Shown: piece after piece, positions 58,601 to 64,000 of the stretch
Layout of the letters: every line of letters starts with the position of its first letter
Numbering within the stretch: position 1 is the first letter of the stretch
NCBI GenBank assembly: GCA_046351235.1
Contig: JAXLYV010000011.1
Span: 1-64,000 of the forward strand
DNA from: JBBSAT01 sp046351235
GTDB lineage: Bacteria > Myxococcota_A > Polyangia > Polyangiales > Sandaracinaceae
Length of the DNA: 64,000 bases
Direction of reading: 5' to 3'
Notes under the pieces: generated by a model
Told to the model about the DNA's origin: nothing
Databases searched by the model: none
What the model saw: only the letters and a program-made list of their open reading frames with translations
Position numbers and translations under genes: made by a program

Positions 58601-59846
58601 CGGTGAGCGGGAGCTCGCTCGTGCGGAGCAGCTCTTCCGAGGGCTCGTCGTACGACGACGCTGGCGCGGGCTCGAGCGCGCGAGGCGCGGGCTCCGGCGC
58701 GCGAGGCTCCGGCGCGCGAGGCGCGGGCTCGAGCGCGCGAGGCGCGGGCTCCGGCGCGCGAGGCGCGGGCTTGGCCACCGTCGGCGTCGGCGCGAGCGGG
58801 CTCGGCGCGCCGAGCAGCGTCTGCTTCTTCCTCGGGCTGGCCCCGAACGCGCTCGCGGCCGCGCTCTTCGTCGCATCGTTCGGCTTCGTGAGCGGGCTCG
58901 TCGTCTTCGCGAGCGGCGAGGGTGTGCCCTGCAGCGTCGCGCGCTTGACGCCCGAGGCCCCGCCCGCCGAGCTGCGCTGCCACGCGCCCGGACGCGCGAC
59001 CGCCGTCTCCCCCGGCGTGGAGATCGTGCCCGGCGTCGAGCGGGTGCCCGGCGTGGAGCTCGTCCCCGGCGACGACTTCGCCGCGAGGTCGGGCCGCGAC
59101 GCCTCGCTCACGCGCGTGGGCGGCGGGACGACGATCGCCTTCTTCGCGATTGCCGGCGCCGGCTCCGAGGGCCGCGTCACGCGCGCGAGCAGCGCCTGCA
59201 GCCCCGCGTGCGCGCCCGTCGGCGGCACGATCACCGGCGCGATCGGCTGCGTCGTGTCCGCGCTCTTGCCCGGCAGCGTGTCGCCGCCAGCCTCGCCCTC
59301 GCGAATCACGAGCGACGCTTCGGCCGCGAGCGAGGGATCGACCTGGATCGAGGGCTCCCGGATCGACTGCGGCAAGAGCATCGGGTTCTTGCGCGGCGGC
59401 GGCGTGTCCTCTTCTTCGATCGGCGGCAGCGACGTCTCGATCGTCTTCGGCTCTTCGCTGCCGAACCAGCGCTCGATCGTGTGCGACTCGACGAAGGCCT
59501 CGCCCTCGGCCTCGCGCAAGAGATCGGCCGCCGCGGCGTCACCGCGCACGCTCGCTTGGCGCAAGGCCTCCTTGGCCTTGTCCATCTGTCCGCCGCGCAG
59601 GTACGCCTCGCCGAGGATCCGATGCGCGCTCGCGGCCTCCGGATGCCGGCGCGTCAGCGCGAGCATCTCGACGCGCGTCTCGTCGTACTTCTCCTGCGCG
59701 AGCAGCGCCTCACCGAGCAGGAGCCTCAGCTCGACGTGGTCGGGGGCACCGAGCAAGCCCCGCCGGGAGACGCGCACCGCCTCGTCGTACCGACGCTCGG
59801 CGATGAGGCGCTTGGCCTCCACGAGCTGCTCCTTCGACACCTCCAT
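55641..59846 (-). CDS. Large single-pass TPR protein with Pro/Ala linker, 1,401 aa
   Basis: N-terminal TPR units (residues ~1-110: VEAKRLIAERRYDEAVRVSRRGL, LGEALLAQEKYDETRVEMLALTRR, LGEAYLRGGQMDKAKEALRQ), a ~520-residue disordered linker rich in Pro, Ala and acidic residues with repeated APRAPEPAP and PPPPPPPHSVAPP runs, one transmembrane helix at residues ~640-662 (WAIGASALLLVLVLALGGWYV), then ~740 residues of TPR-like helices. The topology is cytoplasmic TPR, linker, membrane, periplasmic TPR, so it could connect assemblies on both sides of the membrane. It ends in a short Cys-containing segment (ACSFGRTYVERAP). Partner unknown. Confidence 0.88.
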   Translation of the reverse strand: MEVSKEQLVEAKRLIAERRYDEAVRVSRRGLLGAPDHVELRLLLGEALLAQEKYDETRVEMLALTRRHPEAASAHRILGEAYLRGGQMDKAKEALRQASVRGDAAAADLLREAEGEAFVESHTIERWFGSEEPKTIETSLPPIEEEDTPPPRKNPMLLPQSIREPSIQVDPSLAAEASLVIREGEAGGDTLPGKSADTTQPIAPVIVPPTGAHAGLQALLARVTRPSEPAPAIAKKAIVVPPPTRVSEASRPDLAAKSSPGTSSTPGTRSTPGTISTPGETAVARPGAWQRSSAGGASGVKRATLQGTPSPLAKTTSPLTKPNDATKSAAASAFGASPRKKQTLLGAPSPLAPTPTVAKPAPRAPEPAPRALEPAPRAPEPRAPEPAPRALEPAPASSYDEPSEELLRTSELPLTEATDPEKQGAPLLEDEADVTDVLRRDAPGLDVQIVPAPAPARAAPPAAATRTFARPAAAAPAPAPAPARPQKTTLLGVAAVPPVAAAPPASAPPRAAPPPRSAPPPAFDDLGSGPLPPTEPEIVSPPPQRTAPPRPSAPAPSAPPPPPPPPPHSVAPPPPPPPHSVAPPPPPPRPVPAIAVPISASPVSAPMGTLDQLPTDPRARQARRSREETTASRRLQRRNGWAIGASALLLVLVLALGGWYVMRRRAAQALATDLEHFSDTGLRADVADALERLEGDDSPEAVALRARLLATRAIELGIGDTTDAEVQLGGLDTAGGALLDARIARALVSLARGHADQSATLLSGVEGSGVSLAEALHAQALALEALGQASDAHTAASQAAALRPEAPRHAALVARLALALGDTAGASRALTVAGADRSPLVHLVRARMALAAGDAVTAEADAHAVLDTLHAEASPHDEASAQLVLARAALLRGDAAAARTALDAADPLRSPSDEAMALELAEGYLDAGAADAAARITNALPAATLFPARRSTVIVRTALAAHDLGAADTALASLAPGPAMDFLRAQVRDAQGRADEARAFYESAATDPSLAQLARTREGELLVRIGRPTEARAVLDQALRAAPTDPHVAEIFVRVALAAGDVTGADAALGPALAAHPESGPLRAAHARIALRRGHAAEAMAELSTLAAASPSDRDVQEALAAAALASGNTAVARSAYEAAIRLEETSEAHLGLAGVLADDAAFDDALTHVTRAEALAPGSAAAATRLRARIEMLRGTGAAGLATVRAAADAAPRDAELWAYRAALEVQAEAFGDADTSVTRALRVDPNQPEALLVRALLGIEDGDLGGAARAVDRAERSATTRGLPPSFAARVAAIRGRLRFEAGDEPDAARLGQQAVALDAHAGLAHLLLADVAIATHEDPVPHLRAAVQGTAAPPEAIGRLAMRLRTGAEACSFGRTYVERAPTGYDRDEVDDVLRHCR

Positions 59847-59985
59847 CTCGCGACCGCTACGGTACTTGGATCCGGGGCGGAGGGCACGAATCGAAGGAGG
59901 AATTCCCATCCGAGCGGCCGCGCGTGGATGCCCCACGCGCGAGCTTGACCCTTCCGGCGCTCCCGCCTAGCTTGCGCCACCTTTC

Positions 59986-60570
59986 ATGCTCGGCCTGCTG
60001 ACGCCGACGCTGCCGACCTGGGTCGAAGCCGTCGAACGGGATCTCGATCGCCTGCTGCAGGACCACGCCCACTGCGAGCTGAAGGCAGCCCAGAGCGCGC
60101 TCTCGCTGGCGGCCCGCTTCGGAGGCGAGGCCCCCGACCTCGTCGCGCCGCTGCTCGCGCTCGCCCAGGAAGAGAGCGAGCACGTGGCGATGGTGCACGA
60201 GCGGCTGCGCGCGCGCGGCCGCACCTTGTCCTTACCCGATCAGGACGACTACGTCGTCATGCTGCGCCGCGCGGCGAACGAGGCTCGGAGCGGCCAGCCG
60301 GCGCTGCTCGATCGCTTGCTCGTCTCCGCGCTCGTCGAGGCGCGCAGCTGCGAGCGCTTCAAGCTTCTCTCCGAGCGACTGAACGACGCCTCGCTCCGCG
60401 CGTTCTACAAGGAGCTCATGGCCTCCGAGGCAAGGCACTACCGCCTCTTCGTGGGCGCGGCCGAGGCGCGGTTCGGCGAGGGCGAGACGCGCACGCGTCT
60501 GTCCACGCTCGCCACGCGCGAGGCCGAGATCGTGGGGCATCTCCCGCTGGGCCCGACGGTGCACGGATGA
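59986..60570 (+). CDS. miaE: tRNA 2-methylthio-N6-isopentenyl adenosine hydroxylase, 194 aa
   Basis: Non-haem diiron, ferritin-like enzyme that hydroxylates the isopentenyl group of ms2i6A37 in tRNAs reading UNN codons. Length and pattern fit MiaE: WVEAVERDLDRLLQDHAHCELKAAQSALSLA, QEESEHVAMVHERL, ALVEARSCERFKLLSERLND, MASEARHYRLFVGAAE. The E/H ligand sets (E-x-H, E-x2-H) are visible in two helix pairs. Divergent from the TPR gene; its stop overlaps the lepB start by 4 nt (ATGA). Confidence 0.92.
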   Translation: MLGLLTPTLPTWVEAVERDLDRLLQDHAHCELKAAQSALSLAARFGGEAPDLVAPLLALAQEESEHVAMVHERLRARGRTLSLPDQDDYVVMLRRAANEARSGQPALLDRLLVSALVEARSCERFKLLSERLNDASLRAFYKELMASEARHYRLFVGAAEARFGEGETRTRLSTLATREAEIVGHLPLGPTVHG

Positions 60571-61352
60571 GCAAGGAAGCGCAGCAGAACGAAGACGGCG
60601 CGGAGAGCGCGGCGCAGACGAAGCCCGCGGAGGCCAGCAGCTCCGGGTCCACGGCGCGGCCCAAGCCGAAGGCGGCCCCGCCGCCCGAAGAGGGCCGCAT
60701 CGGCGCGACGATCCGCACCGTCCTCGGCGCGTTCCTGCTCGCGTTCTTCATCCGCATCGTCCTCTTCGAGGCCTTCGAGATCGACGGCCCCTCGATGGAG
60801 CCCACGCTCCTCGACGGCGACCGCGTCGTCGTGAGCAAGTTCCCCTTCGGCCTCTTCCTGCCCTTCACCGACGACGCCGTCGTGAGCTGGGGCATGCCGG
60901 ACGCGGGCGACGTCGTGATCCTGAAGAGCCCGGCCGACGGCGTCGACATCGTCAAGCGCGTCATCGGCACGCCCGGCGATCGCATCGAGATCCGCGACGA
61001 CGAGGTCTTCCGCAACGGCGAGTCGATCCGCATCCGCGTGCTCGGCCCCTGCCAGGAGGATGCGAGCTCGGAGGAGAACCCGAGCGACTGCGAGTGGGTC
61101 GAGGAAGGCATCGCTGGCCGCACGTGGCGCACGAGCCACTCGCTGCTCGCGATGCACGAGTCGATGCCCGAGCAGACGGTCCCGCCGGGGCACATCTTCG
61201 TGCTCGGCGACCACCGCGACCGCAGCAACGACAGCCGCAACCCGCGCGTCGGCATGATCCCGATCGGGCGCGTGAAGGGCCGCGCCGAGGCGATCTACTG
61301 GTCGAGCGGCGAGTCGATCCGCTGGGACCGCATCTTCAGCGACCTCGACTGA
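60567..61352 (+). CDS. lepB: Signal peptidase I, 261 aa
   Basis: Type I leader peptidase that cleaves exported preproteins. One transmembrane helix (LGAFLLAFFIRIVLFEAF) precedes GPSMEPTL with nucleophile Ser76; the general base is Lys130 in VDIVKRVIGTPGD; HIFVLGDHRDRSNDSR and VKGRAEAIYW are the other conserved boxes. The N-terminal ~45 residues are low-complexity, and a Cys-containing insert (GPCQEDASSEENPSDCEW) sits between the boxes, probably a disulfide loop. Coupled to miaE by a 4-nt overlap. Confidence 0.95.
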   Translation: MSKEAQQNEDGAESAAQTKPAEASSSGSTARPKPKAAPPPEEGRIGATIRTVLGAFLLAFFIRIVLFEAFEIDGPSMEPTLLDGDRVVVSKFPFGLFLPFTDDAVVSWGMPDAGDVVILKSPADGVDIVKRVIGTPGDRIEIRDDEVFRNGESIRIRVLGPCQEDASSEENPSDCEWVEEGIAGRTWRTSHSLLAMHESMPEQTVPPGHIFVLGDHRDRSNDSRNPRVGMIPIGRVKGRAEAIYWSSGESIRWDRIFSDLD

Positions 61353-61416
61353 TCCTCGCGCGCCGCGCCTCAAGCGCGAGCGCGTTTCGTCCGAGGAACG
61401 GGCGAACGAGCTTCGC

Positions 61417-61821
61417 GTGCACGCCCCCTTCAGCACGCCTCCGCAGTACGTTCACGAGACGGAGCGCGGCAAGGTGGAGCTCTGGATCGACCGACCCGGC
61501 TGGCTCTTGAGCCGCGCGCGCGGCCACTTCGAGGTCGGCCACTGCGTCACGATGCTCTCGGCGGGGGACGAGGCGTTGCGGCTCGCCGCGCCGATCCGCT
61601 TCGTGCACGACTGGCGCGAGCTGACCGGCTTCGAGGCGATCACGGCCGCCTACCTCGTGCGCTGGGCGGCGCGGAACGCACGCTCGGTCGAGCACTCGAC
61701 GATCATCACGCGCTCGCCGATCGTCGCCATGGCGGTGCGCGCCGCGAACGTGACGCTGAAGAACCTGCTGCTCGTCGCCACCGAGGACAAGTGGCTGGAG
61801 CGCGCGTTCACCCTCTGGTGA
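61417..61821 (+). CDS. Small soluble protein (STAS-like alpha/beta pattern), 134 aa
   Basis: GTG start at 61417 (HAPFSTPPQYVHETERGKVELW). The pattern of a strand pair (VELWIDRPGWLLSRARGHF), then LSAGDEALRLAAPIRFVHDWRELTGFEAI and a long helix (AYLVRWAARNARSVEHS) and strand (LLLVATEDKW) resembles the SpoIIAA-like/STAS fold of 'hypothetical' myxobacterial proteins, but no family could be named with confidence. Follows lepB by 64 bp. Confidence 0.7.
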   Translation: MHAPFSTPPQYVHETERGKVELWIDRPGWLLSRARGHFEVGHCVTMLSAGDEALRLAAPIRFVHDWRELTGFEAITAAYLVRWAARNARSVEHSTIITRSPIVAMAVRAANVTLKNLLLVATEDKWLERAFTLW

Positions 61822-61828
61822 CGCCCGG

Positions 61829-61874
61829 TCCGACGTCGTCCCCGATCCGACGTCGTCCCCGATCAGACGTTGTC
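61829..61874. repeat. 17-bp tandem repeat at a gene 3' end
   Basis: Two perfect copies of TCCGACGTCGTCCCCGA (61829-61845, 61846-61862) run into a degenerate third copy (TCAGACGTTGTC) that contains the stop codon and last residues (PDNV) of the histidine phosphatase gene. Its GACGTC core is palindromic. Confidence 0.88.
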
Positions 61875-62303
61875 AGGGTGGAGCGCGAGCGTCACGCGCG
61901 TGCCCTCGAGCAAGACGCAGCCGCTGGTGCGGAAGCCGGGGAACTGCGGCTGCCCCGTGAGGTGCGCCGCGATCCCGCGCACGATCGGCTCGTGACAGAC
62001 CACGATCGTGGTCCCGGTGCTCACCGGCATGCGCCGGGCCGCGAGGACCGGGTCGCCATCAGGAACGAAGGCCGGATCGGTGACGATCATCCCGTCGAAG
62101 CCGAGCACGTGCGCGAGGATCTCGGCGGTCTGCACGGCGCGCACGAGAGGGCTCGCGAGGATCTGGCTCGCGGTGATCGAGCGATCCTTCAGCGCGCGGC
62201 CGACCTTGAGGGTGTCGGAGCGACCCTTGTAGGTGAGGTAGCGGTGGGCATCGTCGCCCTGCGATCCCACGGCCTCTCCATGACGCACCAAGAGCACCGG
62301 CAT
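61863..62303 (-). CDS. SixA-like histidine phosphatase, 146 aa
   Basis: Phosphohistidine phosphatase family. Catalytic RHG at residues 7-9 (MPVLLVRHGEAV), LTYKGRSDTLKVGRALKD, the second arginine in ILASPLVRAVQTAEIL, and the second histidine in VVCHEPIVRGIA. Length and layout match SixA, which removes phosphate from histidine phosphotransfer proteins; small-molecule substrates are also possible. ATG at 62303 has AGGAGG at ideal spacing; an upstream in-frame ATG at 62354 lacks it. Confidence 0.9.
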   Translation of the reverse strand: MPVLLVRHGEAVGSQGDDAHRYLTYKGRSDTLKVGRALKDRSITASQILASPLVRAVQTAEILAHVLGFDGMIVTDPAFVPDGDPVLAARRMPVSTGTTIVVCHEPIVRGIAAHLTGQPQFPGFRTSGCVLLEGTRVTLALHPDNV

Positions 62304-62368
62304 GGGGCGGCCTCCTAGCACGAAAGCGCGGCCATCCGGCATGGGGCAGCGCATACTCGCGCTCCGCG

Positions 62369-63982
62369 ATGGTCTCCCGAGCGAGTGAGCTACCCGTTGC
62401 CGACGCCCCGACCGGGGACCGGCACGAGCGCGTTCCGGGCTACGACGTCGCGCGCGCGTTCGCCATCTGCGGGATGGTCCTGATCAACTTCGGCGTGTAC
62501 CTCCTCGGCTCGCCGCACGGAGGGCCGGGCGAGATCTTCCTGCGCTGGCTCGCGCACGTGCCGGGCGGGCGCGCCTCGTCGCTCTTCGTGACGCTGGCCG
62601 GCGTGGGCATCGCGCGCATGGCGTGGGGCGACCCGATGCTCGCCCGCCGGACGCTGCTCGCGCGCGCGGCGGTGCTGATGTCCCTCGGCGCCGTGAACGT
62701 GATCCTCCTGCACTGGGACATCGACATCCTCCACTTCTACGCGTGGTACCTGTCGATCGCGGCGATCTTCTTCCTGCGCGCTTCGCCGCGCGCGCTCCTG
62801 CTCGCGGCCATCGCCTTCGGCGTCTCGGGCGCGCTGCTCGAGATCGCGTTCCCGGAAGAGGCGCGCGCGTGGGCACCGCTCTACGAGATCCGCGTGACGC
62901 CGGTCTTCGGCACGGAGCTGAAGCTGCTCTACGTGTCGGTGCCGGGCCTCTTGCGCGACGCGCTCGTCGATGGCGTGCATCCCATCTTCCCGTGGCTCGC
63001 GTTCCTGCTCTGGGGGATGTGGCTCGGCCGGCTCGATCTGCGCGAGCCCGCGCTTCGCCACACCGTGCTCGCGCGGGCGCTCGGCGTCGTGGTGGCCACC
63101 GAGATCGCGAGCCGGGCGATCGCGATGGTGCTCGTCGGCAGCGACGCGAGCGCCGCCGTGTCGTGGCTCGGCCTGGTGCACACCGACTGGTCGCCGAGCG
63201 CGTTCTACGTGCTCTCGGCGTGCGGCAGCGCGACCTCGATCATCGCGATCGCGCACGAGCTCGTGGCGCGCTGGCCCGCGAGCCGGATGGTGCGGGGCCT
63301 CGGCAACGTGGGACAGCTCGCGCTCTCGCTCTACCTCGTGCACGCGCACCTCGCGATCGGGATCCCGCGCTTCTTCCTCGGGCAGAGCCACGCGATGCCG
63401 GTCGAGACGATGCTCGTCTACTGGGTGGGCTTCGTCCTCGTCGTGCTGCCGCTCGCGGCGCTCTACCGCACGCGCTTCCGGCGCGGGCCCGTGGAATGGC
63501 TGCTGCGGCGCGTGACGGGTAGCCCCGAGCACGTCCCGCCGCTCGTGCCGGCGGGGATGACGCCGCGCGAGCCGCCGCGCTGGGTGTGGCCGGCGCTCGC
63601 GCTCGGTCTCGCCTCGCTGCCGCTCGCGAGCTTGCTGGGCGGAGCACCCTGGCGCGGCGAGTGCGCCGAGCGCGTGGCGATCGCGGACGGTGAGACGCAG
63701 GGAGAGCTCTCGCTCGTCTGTCCGCGCGCGCGCTACGCGCTCGAGATCGACGCGCCCACCGAGCTCACGCTCGCGACGCGCTCGGGGCTCGACGTCTACC
63801 TCGAGCTGCGGCACGAGGGCCGCATGGTCGACGAAGACGACGACTCCGGCCCGCACCTCGACGCGCGGCTCGTCACCACGCTCGCGCCCGGCCGCTACGA
63901 CGTCGACGTGCGGCCCTACTCCGCCTCGACCGGGCCCTTCGTGCTCGAGGTGCGGACCGCGCCTGCGCCCGCCGCGCCGTGA
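62369..63982 (+). CDS. DUF418-type membrane protein with C-terminal PPC-like domain, 537 aa
   Basis: N-terminal signature YDVARAFAICGMVLINFGVYLL (residues ~24-46) and ten or so helices fit the DUF418/heparan-N-acetyltransferase (YeiB-like) superfamily, proposed to transfer acyl groups across the membrane. Unlike typical members, the last ~100 residues (CPRARYALEIDAPTELTLATRSGLDVYLELRHEGRMVDEDDDSGPHLDARLVTTLAPGRYDVDVRPYS) form a bacterial pre-peptidase C-terminal (PPC)-like beta sandwich, normally found on secreted enzymes. A carbohydrate or surface-binding role of that domain is inferred. Ends 18 bp before the window edge. Confidence 0.88.
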   Translation: MVSRASELPVADAPTGDRHERVPGYDVARAFAICGMVLINFGVYLLGSPHGGPGEIFLRWLAHVPGGRASSLFVTLAGVGIARMAWGDPMLARRTLLARAAVLMSLGAVNVILLHWDIDILHFYAWYLSIAAIFFLRASPRALLLAAIAFGVSGALLEIAFPEEARAWAPLYEIRVTPVFGTELKLLYVSVPGLLRDALVDGVHPIFPWLAFLLWGMWLGRLDLREPALRHTVLARALGVVVATEIASRAIAMVLVGSDASAAVSWLGLVHTDWSPSAFYVLSACGSATSIIAIAHELVARWPASRMVRGLGNVGQLALSLYLVHAHLAIGIPRFFLGQSHAMPVETMLVYWVGFVLVVLPLAALYRTRFRRGPVEWLLRRVTGSPEHVPPLVPAGMTPREPPRWVWPALALGLASLPLASLLGGAPWRGECAERVAIADGETQGELSLVCPRARYALEIDAPTELTLATRSGLDVYLELRHEGRMVDEDDDSGPHLDARLVTTLAPGRYDVDVRPYSASTGPFVLEVRTAPAPAAP

Positions 63983-64000
63983 CGAGATTCGCTCGCCCGC

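Noticed and set aside
1..64000. tRNA, rRNA, transposase, integrase or phage genes
   Set aside because: None was recognised on either strand; gene order and composition look like ordinary chromosome.

Overview
The base composition (very high GC with strong third-position GC), the gene content and the signature families point to a myxobacterium (Myxococcota, order Polyangiales). Signatures include a protein with DUF4215 'Myxococcus Cys-rich' repeats and a MYXO-CTERM-like tail, many VanY-free but lipobox-bearing Cys-rich lipoproteins, a Pkn-type kinase, a MopE-like D/C motif and a large TPR protein with a Pro/Ala linker. A starch-type GH13 lipoprotein makes a Sandaracinus-like organism a reasonable guess, but nothing here proves the genus. 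The window is ordinary chromosome: no rRNA, tRNA, CRISPR array, transposase or phage genes were seen.

Layout. 1-8.1 kb: start of an FHA/RHH-type protein (edge), a HEAT-like lipoprotein, then a glycan-type operon (GT-C glycosyltransferase, GT2, asparagine synthase) and a Cys-rich lipoprotein. 8.1-17.2 kb: MgtA-type P-ATPase; a tightly coupled mntA-hepT-YtfJ-like-phospholipase D operon; a coupled hotdog dehydratase/flavin halogenase-like pair; a DnaQ-like exonuclease; an orphan antitoxin; a glutaredoxin lipoprotein. 17.5-25 kb: ankyrin-DUF4274 protein, broken-looking MopE-like lipoprotein, PAP2 phosphatase, discoidin-like protein coupled to a GT-C enzyme, MarR divergent from a diheme cytochrome lipoprotein. 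25-28.1 kb: a Cpx-like envelope circuit (Spy/CpxP-like protein; Pro/Val-rich secreted protein-response regulator-kinase operon). 28.1-35.1 kb: histone-tail/SRPBCC fusion, membrane protein, PlsC, a ligand-less M24 protein, a Ser/Thr kinase and the GH13 lipoprotein.

35.2-46.4 kb: a 1,422-residue beta-helix/DUF4215/MYXO-CTERM-like surface protein with a perfect 810-bp internal duplication, then an ECF sigma operon whose anti-sigma factor is fused to a VWA domain and followed by a 1,097-residue exported membrane protein. 46.6-64 kb: methyltransferase, DHH protein, EF-hand membrane protein, LuxR/SnoaL pair, AI-2E-type permease, peroxiredoxin divergent from MarR, the TPR protein, miaE-lepB, a SixA-like phosphatase and a DUF418-PPC fusion.

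The most interesting systems are: the envelope-stress circuit with a duplicated promoter/leader hairpin (27.4 and 28.1 kb), the sigma/anti-sigma-VWA/exported-protein operon with a candidate autoregulatory promoter, the toxin-antitoxin pair translationally coupled to two exported proteins, the M24 protein that has lost most metal ligands, and three genes whose stop codons sit inside short tandem repeats.
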